Part shown: in pieces, positions 8,817 to 17,422 of the stretch | How positions within the stretch are numbered: position 1 is the first letter of the stretch | Layout: each line of letters opens with the position of its first letter | Source: Kocuria marina | GTDB taxonomy: Bacteria; Actinomycetota; Actinomycetes; Actinomycetales; Micrococcaceae | Direction of reading: 5' to 3' | Length of the DNA stretch: 64,000 nt | NCBI GenBank assembly: GCA_014652975.1 | Contig: BMZV01000007.1 | Span: 1 to 64,000, forward strand | Program-made: the position numbers and the translations under genes | Notes under the pieces: model-generated | The model's input: the letters and a program-made list of their open reading frames with translations, nothing else | The model's database searches: none | What the model was told of the DNA's origin: nothing

Positions 8817-9482
8817 CTAGGGGACCGCCTGGACACCGGGCAGCGAACGGCCCAGCTGGCGGGGACCAGGAACGTGGTGTCCACCCCGTAGTGCTCGATG
8901 TCCGCGAGCACTTGCGAGGGCACGAATGTCCTGCGCACCAGGGTCGTGTTGCCCCGCACAAGCGCGCGCACGGTGAACGAGTTCAATGCACCGATGTGGA
9001 ACAGCAGCGCCGTCGCCCCCCGAAGCCTCCCCGCCCCGCGAACCGTCCGGGATCCAGGGCACGGCGGGGTCCGTGTCCATGACGACGCTGCCGCCCTCGT
9101 AACCCTCCGCGAGCGGCAGCGCCGCCTCCAGGACGGGGACGTGACCGGGCTCCACGATGGTCACCGCGGGGGTCGATCGAGTGTGCAGGCCCGCGACCTC
9201 GCGCGGGGCGAGTCGGAAGTTCAGGGGCTCGAAAACCACGCCGAGCCACCACGCGGCGAACATGGTGCGCAGGAAGACCTCGGAGTTCAACCCCAGTGAG
9301 GCGACCCGGTCCCCGGCGCCCACCCCGGAACGCGCGAACGCGCCCGCGAGACGCCGCACGCTCTCGGTGAAGTGGGCGTAGTCCACCGTCTCGTCCTCGT
9401 AGATCACCGCGGGGTGCTCGGGGCTGTAGCGCGCCTGGTAGAGCAGACCTCGCACGGGGTTGATGTTCACGGGGTGGCTCAT
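8817..9482 (-). pseudogene. decayed AMP-dependent acyl-CoA synthetase
   Basis: From ATG 9482 (MSHPVNINPVRG) the frame gives a good acyl-CoA synthetase N-terminus (AVIYEDETVDYAHF, GDRVASLGLNSEVFLRTMFA, FEPLNFRLAPREVA) for about 165 residues. Homology then jumps to another frame near 9015, continuing as LLFHIGALNSFTVRALVRGN and YGVDTTFLVPA, and stops near 8850. The P-loop TSGTTG block and the entire C-terminal half are missing. The gene therefore lost an internal piece with a frameshift and its 3' end, and is surely inactive. It abuts the thioesterase start, where the deletion ended. Confidence 0.82.
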
Positions 9483-9569
9483 GGCGGCTCCTGACATGGG
9501 CACGGACACCCCGCAAGTCCCCTGAGTGATATGCGTCACCCTAGCAAGCGGTCACGGCGTTGTGGTCAC

Positions 9570-9584
9570 TGCATCGGTGATGCA
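9570..9584. promoter_or_regulatory. inverted repeat TGCATC-N3-GATGCA
   Basis: A perfect 6-bp inverted repeat with a 3-bp spacer lies about 100 bp upstream of the SDR start, in a 200-bp gap between divergent genes. The rest of the gap (9483-9684) shows no gene. It may be a small operator; its regulator is unknown. Confidence 0.35.
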
Positions 9585-9684
9585 CACTGGTCCAACCGTC
9601 ACGTGTCAGCGGCATCCGTCATGGGCCCCGGCTTCGCGATCCTCACCCGTTCGCGCGGCGCTCCCGGTGTGGAAGGAAATCCTC

Positions 9685-10476
9685 ATGTCCGATCAACGCC
9701 CCCTTGCCATGGTCACCGGTGGTTCCTCCGGCATCGGGTTCGAACTGGCCAAGCAGTTCGCCCGGCACGGCTACGACGTCGCTCTGTCCGGTTCGAGTGA
9801 CCGCGTCCATGAGGCGGCCAGGAGCATCGAGGAGCTCGGCGCACAGGCCTACCCGTTCCAGGCGAACGCCGCCACCTACGACGGTGTCGAGGACTTCTGG
9901 AACTTCGTGGCCGAGCTGGGTCGTCCCCTGGATGCCGCGGCCCTGAACGTCGGTATCGGACTGGGCGGAGCGTTCATGGACACCGACCTCCAGGACGAGT
10001 TCCGGCTCATCGACATCAACGTCAAGGGCACGGTGCACATGGCCAAGCGCGTCGTGCAGCACATGGTCCCCAACGGCCACGGGCGCATCCTCATCGTGTC
10101 CTCCACCTCCGCCACGACGCCCACTCCCTACGAGACCGTCTACGGCCCCTCCAAGGCATTCGGTTTCTCCTTCGCGGAATCATTGCGCGAAGAGTTGCGT
10201 GACACCGGCGTGACGGTCACGGCGCTCTTACCCGGTGCCACGGACAGCGACTTCCACTCCAACGCCGGCATGGACAACACGGCGCTCGGGCCGGGCGCCA
10301 CCAAGAACGACAAGGTCCTCGTGGCCCAGCAGGGCTTCGAAGCATTGCTCAATGACGTGGACGAGGTCGTGGGCGGCGATGAGCAGACGAAACAGACCCG
10401 CGAGGACAACCGCACCACCCCCGAGCCGGTGAAGGCGCACCGGCAGGCGGAACTGACCCGCCCGCGCGGCGACTGA
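9685..10476 (+). CDS. short-chain dehydrogenase/reductase
   Basis: 263 residues. The nucleotide-binding motif TGGSSGIGFE is at 10-19. The second motif, NVG where NAG is usual, is near 90, catalytic Ser is in IVSSTSA near 143, and YGPSK near 155-159 supplies the Tyr and Lys. The Ala/Arg-rich context after beta-2 suggests NAD(P)H use. The start is ATG 9685, with GGAAGGAAAT 6 bases ahead; the longer open frame upstream has no ribosome site. The polar, charged C-terminal 25 residues after the fold are not needed for catalysis. Substrate unknown. Confidence 0.87.
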   Translation: MSDQRPLAMVTGGSSGIGFELAKQFARHGYDVALSGSSDRVHEAARSIEELGAQAYPFQANAATYDGVEDFWNFVAELGRPLDAAALNVGIGLGGAFMDTDLQDEFRLIDINVKGTVHMAKRVVQHMVPNGHGRILIVSSTSATTPTPYETVYGPSKAFGFSFAESLREELRDTGVTVTALLPGATDSDFHSNAGMDNTALGPGATKNDKVLVAQQGFEALLNDVDEVVGGDEQTKQTREDNRTTPEPVKAHRQAELTRPRGD

Positions 10477-10536
10477 GAGCGGGACGCAAGCCGGTGATGA
10501 TGGTGCGCCGGTGCGTTCGTCCGTCATGATGCGTGC

Positions 10537-11215
10537 ATGACCGAAACCTCCACGGCCTCCACCGCGCAGACACCCGACCCCGGGCCAGAGTTCCAGCGCA
10601 AAGTGCTGACCGTGCTGGCGCTGGGCCAGATCCTGGGTGGGCTGGGAACGGGTGCGACCCTCGCGTTGGGTGCCCTGCTCGTCACGGAGGTCTCCGGGAG
10701 CAGTGCGGTGTCCGGGTTGGCGGCCACCATGAACACCCTGGGTGCCGCCATTCTGGCCATCCCCCTGGCGCGGTTGGCGCAACGTCGTGGTCGGCGGATC
10801 TCCCTGACCACCGGCGCCCTCGTGGCGGTCGCAGGGGCGGGCGCTGGGGCTGCCCCAGTTCACCGGCGGGTTCGTGATCGCACTGTGTGCCCAGGTGCTG
10901 GGGGCCATCGTGTACTTCATCGGATTGCGCCCGGACCCGCTCAAGGTCGCCCTGTCCCGCGGTGAATCGGTGGCCTCCACACCCAGCCCGGCCGGCGGGT
11001 TTACCCTGTTGCGCACCGTCCCCGCGGCTCGGCGCGCGGTGCTCGTGGTGGCCCTGTCCCACGCGGTGATGGTGGGTCTCATGTCCATGACGCCCGTGCA
11101 CCTCACGACCCACGGGGCCACGCTGTCCGTGGTGGGGCTGACCATCTCCCTGCACGTGGCGGGGATGTATGCCCTTTCCCCCGTCTTCGGCTGGCTCGCG
11201 GACAAACTCGGTCGC
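10537..11215 (+). pseudogene. MFS transporter remnant (frameshifted, C-terminal half lost)
   Basis: Reading from ATG 10537, transmembrane segments 1-3 of an MFS exporter are clear (LTVLALGQILGGLGTGATLA, then the RRGRR loop). Near 10850 the homology moves to another frame (GLPQFTGGFVIALCAQVLGA), with about two membrane segments missing between. It resumes with a central loop and two more segments ending in GWLADKLGR at about 11215. There the sequence changes abruptly to a serine hydrolase. The last four helices are absent, so no working transporter can be made. Confidence 0.78.
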
Positions 11216-11218
11216 GCC

Positions 11219-12418
11219 GCCACGGCGCTCGCCACCCCGGCGTTCACGACCGGTGCCGCGGCAGCGCCGTCGAAGACCGCGTTCAACACCGCCGGGATCG
11301 ACGCCGCCCTGGCCAACCTCGTGCGCGACGGCGCCGTGGGCATGACCACCTCGGTCGTGGGCCCGGGCGGGACCTATCTGAGCGCCGCCGGCAAGCGGCA
11401 CCTGCAGAAGGACAGCGCCCGGCCCCAGGACCGCGCACGGATCGCCTCGATCACCAAGGCGATGATCGCGGTGCTCGTGATGCAGCGCATCGAGGCGGGG
11501 CAATGAACTCTGCGCACGACCATCGACCAGGTCACCCCGGGGCTCTACCCGGGCCACGGCGGCGTGACCGTGGCGCAACTGATGAACCACACCTCGGGCA
11601 TGCCGGACGGGATCTACTCCTTGCTCCCGGACCGGGAGTGGTACACGTGGACCGTGCAGGACCTGGAGGCCGCGGTGGTCCCGTACCACCCCGAGCAGGA
11701 ACTTGTGGAACTCAGCCGCAGGCTGCCGTGGGAGTTCGAGCCCGGGACCGGCTGGTCCTACTCCAACGTCGGGTACGTGGGGCTGTCCATGATGCTCGAG
11801 GCCGCCACGGGGTCGCGCATCCAGGACGTCGTGCGGGACCGGGTGTTCAAGCCCGCCAAGATGCAGCAGTCACGGCTCGAGGAGTCCACGCTGGTCCGAG
11901 GCCGCTACCTCCTGCTGTACGGCAAGTTCCAGGCCGGGCTGGCGCCGCTGCCCCTGGTCAACCCGTCCATCTTCTCCGGCGCGGGCGGGGTGTACGCGAC
12001 CGCGGAGGACATCACCGACTTCACCGGCGCCCTCATGACCGGACGGTTGCTGCGCAAGGACCTCGTGGACGCCATGGTCACTCCCGTGGGCGCGGCTCAG
12101 CAGGCGCGCTACGGCTACGGCCTCTACCTCATCAACGGTCCCTGCCGCACCGCGGCGGGCACCCCCGAGGTGCTCATCGGTCACGACGGCGCCGGCTTCG
12201 GCACCCGTGCGGTGTCCTTCACCACGCGGGACGCCTCCCGACGGATGGCCCTGGCCTACACGGGCCGCTCCTACGTGGAGGAGGGTCCGGACCCGGATGC
12301 GGCCATGAACGCCGCGCTCATCGCGGGCTTCCGTGCCACGTGCCCGGCGAGCGCCCCGACCACACCGGCTTCCGGCAAGGGGCCGGCCTCCGGTGGCGCG
12401 GGCTCGCTGCGGTTGTAG
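11219..12418 (+). pseudogene. serine beta-lactamase/esterase-like protein, 5' truncated with in-frame stop
   Basis: Class C beta-lactamase/DD-peptidase family homologue fused in frame behind the MFS remnant. SITK (SxxK, near 11455), YSN (near 11760) and HDG (near 12183) are all present. A TGA at 11504-11506 separates the SxxK part from the rest, and homology continues in the same frame after it (TLRTTIDQVTPGLYPGHGG). A TGG-to-TGA change is the simplest explanation. The signal peptide and start are missing. Re-initiation at ATG 11564 would lack the nucleophile, so the gene is dead. Confidence 0.8.
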
Positions 12419-12495
12419 TGCCGAGCAGGCCGTAGTACCGCGCCGACCGTTGTACCACGTCGGCCGTGGTTTCACGCCAGGGGGTGCATCGGGTC

Positions 12496-12879
12496 TCAGC
12501 GACCGGTGCGCTCCCGATGTTTGCACCCGGGCCAGCAGCACGGGCGGCGCTTGCCCTCGTGCATTTCCTCCTCGGTGCGCCGGATCCGCCGCTGCCGGGT
12601 CTCCGGCTTCTGGGCATCCTCCACCCAGCACACGAACTCGTTGCGCCCGAGCGGAGTGAGTCCGCGCCACAGCTCGGCGGTCACGGGGTCCAGCGCGAGC
12701 GCTTCGGCGACGTCCGCGGGCAACTCGTGGACGACGCCGCCGGGGAGCCCGGACTGGGTGTTCGCGCCATCGATCGTGGCCAGGTTCTCGGCGGTCTCCG
12801 CGCCGTTCTCGTTCTGCGCGTCCGTCACGTTCGTCGCGTTCTCCGCGGACGACGCCGCAGTCCGGGTCGTGTTGGTCAT
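12496..12879 (-). CDS. YdeI/OmpD-associated family protein
   Basis: 127 residues. An Asn/Ala/Thr-rich N-terminal 45 residues precede a conserved C-terminal domain: LPADVAEALALDP, WRGLTPLGRNEFVCWVEDAQKPETRQRRI and a basic end with CCWPGCKHR. This matches the small YdeI-type domain (DUF1905/OmdA group), whose biochemical role is poorly known. The CxxxxC-H cluster at the end could bind metal. ATG 12879 has AGGAAGAG upstream. Single gene. Confidence 0.72.
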   Translation of the reverse strand: MTNTTRTAASSAENATNVTDAQNENGAETAENLATIDGANTQSGLPGGVVHELPADVAEALALDPVTAELWRGLTPLGRNEFVCWVEDAQKPETRQRRIRRTEEEMHEGKRRPCCWPGCKHRERTGR

Positions 12880-13007
12880 GGTTCTCTTCCTGCGCTGTCA
12901 CCTGTCGCCGTGGATCCCCGGCAAGCAGCAGCGTGCCACGCGACGGACCGAAGACGTCCATTACTCGATTCATGAATATCCGGGGCGAAGCCCCGCCCCC
13001 ACCGGGC

Positions 13008-13892
13008 TCACGCCAGGTAGAACCCACCGTCCGAAGTGAGGACCTGGCCGACGATCCATGCGCCGTCGTCCGTGGCGAGCCAGCCGATGAGGTTCGCGGG
13101 ATCGCTCGGCGCGCCGAAGCGGCCGAACGGGGTGCCGTCGATCAACTCCTGGATCTGACCGAGTGGACGGTCCGTGGCATCGGGGGACAGGTACCCGGTG
13201 TCCACCGGTCCGGGGTTCACGGTGTTGAGCACGATGCCGAGTTCGAGCAGCTCCGCGGCCACGGTAGCGGTGACCCCGGCGAGCGCGGCTTTGCTCGTGG
13301 CGTACGCGACCTCGCCGCGCATGGGCCCGTGCCCCTGTCCCGAGGTCATCCAGAAAACCCGCCCCGTCGGTGCGGTGAACCTCCGCTCGCGGTCGCCCCG
13401 GATGCGTTCTCCCGGCCGCGCCGGAGCGGTCGGGGCGTCGGCCTTGAGGAGCGCGAACGCCCGGGTCAGCAGCAGCGTGGAGCGGGTGTTGGTCTGCCAG
13501 AACGCGTCCAGCGCCTCGGGGGTCATGTCCAGGATGGAGCCGTCCCCACCGCTCCTGGCGTGGTTGCACACGAGGATGTCCAGCGACCCGGTGAGCTCGC
13601 TCGCGGCATCGATGAGCGGTCGGATCCGTCCGGGGTCCCGCAGATCCGCGCTCATCTCCCCCAGCCGCGCACCCCCGGTGAGTTCGGCCCGCAATGCGTT
13701 CACGACGTCGCTCAGATCGTCCGCGCCCCATGGCTGGTCCTCGTCGTGCGGGCCGTAGTGGTGGATGAATACACTCGCGCCCAGCCGCGCGAAGGTGCGG
13801 GCAACGGCGAAGCCGATGCCGCGGCGTCGTGACACCCCGGTGACCAGCGCCGTTCGACCGCGCAGGGGCAGGGTTCCGGGTGAAGCCGTCAT
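13008..13892 (-). CDS. SDR-family oxidoreductase
   Basis: 294 residues. The cofactor motif TGVSRRRGIGFAVA near 18-31 has the extra Arg typical of the 3-oxoacyl-ACP reductase/enoyl reductase-like branch. The NHA motif near 131, Ser near 195 (WMTSGQG) and YATSK near 207-211 form the catalytic set. The C-terminal VGQVLTSDGGFYLA is the classical SDR end. Start at ATG 13892 (MTASPGTLPL). Directly upstream is an array of operator-like repeats. Substrate unknown. Confidence 0.87.
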   Translation of the reverse strand: MTASPGTLPLRGRTALVTGVSRRRGIGFAVARTFARLGASVFIHHYGPHDEDQPWGADDLSDVVNALRAELTGGARLGEMSADLRDPGRIRPLIDAASELTGSLDILVCNHARSGGDGSILDMTPEALDAFWQTNTRSTLLLTRAFALLKADAPTAPARPGERIRGDRERRFTAPTGRVFWMTSGQGHGPMRGEVAYATSKAALAGVTATVAAELLELGIVLNTVNPGPVDTGYLSPDATDRPLGQIQELIDGTPFGRFGAPSDPANLIGWLATDDGAWIVGQVLTSDGGFYLA

Positions 13893-13914
13893 GAATCCAG
13901 TCTGCCAGCGCCGC

Positions 13915-13969
13915 TTATTGAGACCGGATCGATGGATTGTCTCAATAAGACTCCTACTGAGACAATCAG
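13915..13969. promoter_or_regulatory. operator array: three TTGAGAC-type sites
   Basis: TTATTGAGAC (13915-13924) and GTCTCAATAA (13939-13948) form a perfect 10-bp inverted repeat with a 14-bp spacer. A third, related site, ACTGAGACAAT, follows (13956-13966). The array fills the short gap between the SDR gene and a plus-strand remnant, and probably binds a TetR- or MarR-type repressor. No dedicated regulator gene is adjacent. Confidence 0.6.
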
Positions 13970-13995
13970 GATCAGCAGTTCCATCAAGGAGCACC

Positions 13996-14163
13996 ATGGC
14001 CACCTCCAACTGGCCCGCGATCGGCCACGAGAGCCACCGCTGGGTCCACCGCGATCCCATGGCATCCCATCGCGCGCGGATCCGGAACACGGGGGACTTT
14101 GCCGCCACGGTGGTCCCCCGGATCTTCGTCGAACGGGCCGGGCGCAGGACGTTCGGCTCCTGA
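13996..14163 (+). pseudogene. probable N-terminal fragment of a Fic-family protein
   Basis: 55 codons from ATG 13996 with a strong ribosome site (TCAAGGAG). The text WPAIGHESHRWVHRDP followed by RARIRNTGDFAATVVPRI resembles the extreme N-terminus of actinobacterial Fic (AMP-transferase) proteins, but the Fic core HPFxDGNGR is absent. The frame ends 15 codons after the homology. I read it as a truncated gene behind an intact promoter; a genuine 55-residue peptide cannot be excluded. Confidence 0.4.
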
Positions 14164-14177
14164 CCCCGGAACGGCGT

Positions 14178-14229
14178 GATGCCGCCCCACTGCATAACAG
14201 GATCAACTCCTGCACAGCGGGGCGGCATC
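14178..14229. terminator. nested inverted repeat, possible bidirectional terminator
   Basis: GATGCCGCCCC (14178-14188) pairs with GGGGCGGCATC (14219-14229). Inside the loop CAGGA/TCCTG forms a second stem. It sits between the end of a plus-strand remnant and the end of the minus-strand MarR gene. No T-run is present, so it could instead be the footprint of a lost mobile element. Confidence 0.4.
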
Positions 14230-14287
14230 CTTCATGGGCGACTTCGGGATCACGGCCGCCACCAGGGCGATCCCGAGGTGGCCGGGA

Positions 14288-14899
14288 CTAACCCAGCAGC
14301 CCACCCACCCGGCGCATGAGGTCGGCCAGTCGAGCGGCGTCGTCGTCCTGGAGTGCGGGGAAGAAGAGCTCCTGGACGTCCCGCGCATGGGCGGGGCGCA
14401 GTTCGCGGAAGGCGCGCAGGCCCTCGGCTGTGAGCACCGCCTCGAAGCCGCGGCCGTCGCACTCCACGCGGCGGCGTACCACCCAGCCGCGCTTGCCCAG
14501 CACACCGATCTGGTAGCTCAACCGCGACGGCGAGAAGATCAGGCGGTGCGCCAGCTCACCCATGCGCATCCGGTGCTCGGGCGCGCTGTAGAGCAGCAGG
14601 AGCAACTGGTAGTCCATGAGCGAGCAACCGTGCTGCTTGAGCCGCTCCTCGATCCGGGCGGTGAGCAGCGCGGTGGTCTCGAAGTAGACCTGCCACGCGT
14701 CCCAGTCCTGCCGGGACGCGTCCGAGATACCCGCACGCGCCGCATCATCGAGAGATTCCGCGCCACCGATGCATGCCGCGCCGGTGGTGTCCGCGCCGTC
14801 TGAACCCGTCACGGGCTCGGACGGCGCGGTCTCGGCGTGCGCGGACCCGGACGGCGCAGCCTTGGACAAAGCAACGGCGCTGGTGGCCGTGTCGCTCAC
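14288..14899 (-). CDS. MarR-family transcriptional regulator
   Basis: 203 residues. The first 60 or so are Ala/Ser/Gly-rich and low complexity. The winged helix follows: MDYQLLLLLYSAPEHRMRMGELAHRLIFSPSRLSYQIGVLGKRGWVVRRRVECDGRG is a textbook MarR DNA-binding region in fragments. It is the third gene of the LLM monooxygenase/FMN reductase operon. Its start overlaps the reductase stop by 4 bp (ATGA), so it likely autoregulates the unit, possibly through the palindrome at 16845-16856. Confidence 0.88.
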   Translation of the reverse strand: MSDTATSAVALSKAAPSGSAHAETAPSEPVTGSDGADTTGAACIGGAESLDDAARAGISDASRQDWDAWQVYFETTALLTARIEERLKQHGCSLMDYQLLLLLYSAPEHRMRMGELAHRLIFSPSRLSYQIGVLGKRGWVVRRRVECDGRGFEAVLTAEGLRAFRELRPAHARDVQELFFPALQDDDAARLADLMRRVGGLLG

Positions 14900-15567
14900 G
14901 ATCCCACCGAGGCCAGCAGGCTCGCGAAGTCGGGGACGTCACTGAACTCGTCCTTGACCTCGCGGCGCAGACCCGGCCGAGCGGCGTCGCCATGGGAGGC
15001 GCCGTCCGTGGAACCGGCACTGCCCCGCGAACCCGCGAGCAGCATGGCGCCGAGCGAGGCGCCCACGCGATCGATCCGGCGCTGCAGGTCGTTGTGACCC
15101 CAGTCCTCGGACGCCGCGTAGATGCCCAGGGGCAGCACGAGGGCCTTGAGGTAGCTCAGCAGCGGCCGCATGGCGGTGTCCAGCACGAGCGAGTGCCGCG
15201 GGGACCCGCCCGTAGCGGCGACCACGGTGGGCAGGTTCTCGAGCGCGGACTCGTCGATCACGTCGAAGAACTGCTTGAACAGCCCCGAGTAGGACGCCTT
15301 GTACGTGGGCGACGCGGCGATCAGGCCGTCCGAGGTGAGCACGGTGTCGATCGCGTCCTGCACGGCGCGCGAGGCCACATGGGTGATCATCATGTCGGTC
15401 AGCCCGTGGGCCAGATCTCGCAGCTGGATCACCTTGATGTGCACGTGCTGCCCGGCGTTCTCGACCGTGGTGCTCGCGGCCTGGGCGATCGCCTCGCCCA
15501 GGCGCGTGGTCGTGGAGTCCTCCGACAGTCCCGCGGTCACCACCGCGAGGGTCAACCGATCGGTCAT
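14896..15567 (-). CDS. NAD(P)H-dependent FMN reductase, CE1759 type
   Basis: 223 residues of the flavodoxin-like NADPH:FMN reductase family. It shows LAVVTAGLSEDSTTTRLGEAIA at the N-terminus and DGLIAASPTYKASYSGLFKQFFDVI (flavin-binding loop), then VVAATGGSPRHSLVLDTAMRPLLSYL. It would supply reduced FMN to the LLM oxygenase encoded just upstream, as in the CE1758/CE1759 pair of corynebacteria. Start at ATG 15567. The C-terminal Ser/Gly stretch is low complexity. Confidence 0.88.
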   Translation of the reverse strand: MTDRLTLAVVTAGLSEDSTTTRLGEAIAQAASTTVENAGQHVHIKVIQLRDLAHGLTDMMITHVASRAVQDAIDTVLTSDGLIAASPTYKASYSGLFKQFFDVIDESALENLPTVVAATGGSPRHSLVLDTAMRPLLSYLKALVLPLGIYAASEDWGHNDLQRRIDRVGASLGAMLLAGSRGSAGSTDGASHGDAARPGLRREVKDEFSDVPDFASLLASVGS

Positions 15568-15598
15568 GGTGTCCTTCTCTCTGACGTGGTACGTGAAC

Positions 15599-16777
15599 TT
15601 ACTTGGCGTTCTCGTGGTCGCGCTGCGCGGCCTCCGCCTGCTGTGCGCGATCCTTCGCGGCCTGCGAATCCGGGCCACCGCCGGGGATCGGGTCCTTGCC
15701 CGCGGCGTGGCGCGCCACGAGGGACTCGTGGGTGGGGGCCTCGGGCACGTGGGCCGGGCGAGCGGCGTCGAACTCCTTGCGCAGCACCGGGACGACCTCC
15801 TCGCCCAGGATGTCCATCTGCTCGAGGACGGTCTTGAGCGGCAGGCCGGCGTGGTCCACCAGGAACAGCTGACGCTGGTAGTCACCCGCGTACCCGCGGA
15901 AGGACAACGTGCGCTCGATGACCTGCTGCGGGGATCCCACGGTCAGCGGGGTCTGCTCGGTGAAGTCCTCGAGCGACGGGCCGTGACCGTAGACCGGCGC
16001 GTTGTCGAAGTACGGGCGGAACGTACGCATGGCGTCCTGCGAGTTCTTGGCCATGAACACCTGACCACCCAGACCCACGATCGCCTGATCGTAGGAGCCA
16101 TGGCCGTAGTACTCGTAGCGCTGGCGGTAGAAGTCCACCATGCGCTCGGTGTGCTCCTTGTTCCAGAAGATGTTGTTGTGGAAGAACCCGTCACCGTAGA
16201 ATGCGGCCTGCTCCGGGATCTCCGGGGAGCGGATGGAACCGTGCCACACGAACGGCGGGACGTCGTCCAGCGGGCGCGGCGTGGCTGTGAAGCCCTGCAG
16301 GGGCGTGCGGAAGCGACCGGAGTAGTTCACGCTCTGCTCGCGCCACAGCCGGTACAGCAGCTGGTAGTTCTCCACGGCCAGCGGGATGCCCTGCCGGATG
16401 TCCTTGCCGAACCACGGGTACACGGGCCCTGTGTTGCCGCGACCCAGCGTGAGGTCCACGCGCCCGTCCGCTAGGTGCTGGACGTACGAGTAGTCCTCCG
16501 CGATGCGCACGGGGTCCGTCGTGGTGATCAGCGTGGTGGCGGTGCCCAGCTGGATCTTCTCGGTCTGCGCCGCCAGGTGGGCCATGAGGATCGGCGGGTT
16601 TGCGGGCGCCACGAACGGCGGGTTGTGGTGCTGGCCCATGGCGAACACGTCCATACCCACCTCCTCCGCCTTGCGAGCGATGGCCACGGTGGCCTTGATC
16701 CGCTCGTTCTCGGTGGGGGTCTTGCCGGTGGTGGGGTCCTGGGTCACGTCCCCGATGGTGAAGATGCCGAGTTGCAT
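15599..16777 (-). CDS. LLM-class flavin-dependent oxidoreductase, CE1758 type
   Basis: 392-residue luciferase-like (alpha/beta) barrel monooxygenase that uses FMNH2 and O2. Visible family features are MQLGIFTIGDVTQDP, the MGQHHNPPFV loop, IQLGTATTLITTTDPVRIAEDYSYVQHL and GRVDLTLGRGNTGPVYPWFG. The start is ATG 16777 with AAGGAGG ahead. It is the first gene of the operon, 31 bp ahead of the FMN reductase. The last 30 residues are charged and Gln/Ala-rich. Substrate unknown; family members act on aliphatic sulphur compounds, alkanes or antibiotics. Confidence 0.9.
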   Translation of the reverse strand: MQLGIFTIGDVTQDPTTGKTPTENERIKATVAIARKAEEVGMDVFAMGQHHNPPFVAPANPPILMAHLAAQTEKIQLGTATTLITTTDPVRIAEDYSYVQHLADGRVDLTLGRGNTGPVYPWFGKDIRQGIPLAVENYQLLYRLWREQSVNYSGRFRTPLQGFTATPRPLDDVPPFVWHGSIRSPEIPEQAAFYGDGFFHNNIFWNKEHTERMVDFYRQRYEYYGHGSYDQAIVGLGGQVFMAKNSQDAMRTFRPYFDNAPVYGHGPSLEDFTEQTPLTVGSPQQVIERTLSFRGYAGDYQRQLFLVDHAGLPLKTVLEQMDILGEEVVPVLRKEFDAARPAHVPEAPTHESLVARHAAGKDPIPGGGPDSQAAKDRAQQAEAAQRDHENAK

Positions 16778-16844
16778 GTCGGCCTCCTTGGCTTGTGGTC
16801 GACGACGCCGCAGCGCGAGTGCCGCAGCTCCGTTCCGTAGATAT

Positions 16845-16856
16845 TTCAAATTTGAA
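16845..16856. promoter_or_regulatory. AT-rich palindrome TTCAAATTTGAA in divergent promoter region
   Basis: A perfect 12-bp palindrome in an AT-rich patch between the divergent LLM operon and the SBP/CDF operon. TATAAT lies at 16864-16869 on the plus strand, and a TATCTA-like -10 (16844-16839) on the minus strand. MarR proteins typically bind such sites; the operon's own MarR gene is the natural candidate (inference). Confidence 0.6.
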
Positions 16857-16942
16857 TTACCTATATAATGCGCCGCCGCGGAGATTTATTCCAGGGAAAA
16901 TATCCGGGTGTGGCGAACGGTACTCCGGCCTACAGTGGTGCC

Positions 16943-17422
16943 ATGAGATCACCCATCGGGCGGCTGATTGCTCTCCTGGCCCTGCTTCTTGCGCTGGCCG
17001 GGTGTTCGGGTCACTATCCCGCGGACCCGCACGGGACACTCGAGCACGTGACCGACGGGGAACTCCGTGTGGGTGTCTCACACAGTCCTCCGGAGACGGA
17101 TCTCGGACCCAACCCACCCACGGGCACCGAAGTGGATCTCGTGCGGCAGTACGCCGAGACCGTGAATGCCCACCTCACCTGGACTCCCGGTGGCGAGGAG
17201 GATCTCGTCAAGCAGCTGAAGAACGGCCACCTGGACCTGGTCATCGGCGGACTCACGAAGGACAGCCCGTGGGACACGGAGGTGGGCATCACCCGCGGTT
17301 ACGCCGAATCCACCGACGAGTTCGGCGACACCCGGAAACACGTCATGGCGGTACGCAACGGGGAGAACGCATTTCTCCTGGACCTCGAAGCATTCCTCGC
17401 CGACCACGGAGGCAGGTCATGA
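16943..17422 (+). CDS. mini solute-binding-protein-like lipoprotein
   Basis: 159 residues. A signal peptide ends in the lipobox LAGC (about 17-20). Then come the start of a family 3 solute-binding fold (DGELRVGVSHSPPETDLG, TGTEVDLVRQYAETVN, LVKQLKNGHLDLVIGGLTKDSPW) and a C-terminal FLLDLEAFL. Normal family members have about 250-280 residues; here the second lobe is missing although the protein begins and ends cleanly. It overlaps the next gene, a CDF exporter, by ATGA. No ABC permease is nearby, so it may sense or hand over metal or ligand at the membrane. A -10-like TACAGT ends 6 bp before the ATG. Confidence 0.75.
   Translation: MRSPIGRLIALLALLLALAGCSGHYPADPHGTLEHVTDGELRVGVSHSPPETDLGPNPPTGTEVDLVRQYAETVNAHLTWTPGGEEDLVKQLKNGHLDLVIGGLTKDSPWDTEVGITRGYAESTDEFGDTRKHVMAVRNGENAFLLDLEAFLADHGGRS

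Noticed and set aside
10874-11506. MFS-beta-lactamase fusion as a real two-domain protein
   Set aside because: Starts inside a helix after a frameshift, lacks several helices, and is stopped before the rest of the hydrolase.
11503-12435. Alternative open frame over the beta-lactamase region
   Set aside because: Different frame from the YSN/HDG homology; translation is Arg/Gly-rich and meaningless.
12981-12995. Short CGGGGC/GCCCCG hairpin after the SDR gene as terminator
   Set aside because: Only a 6-bp stem with no T-run on the proper side; too weak to list.
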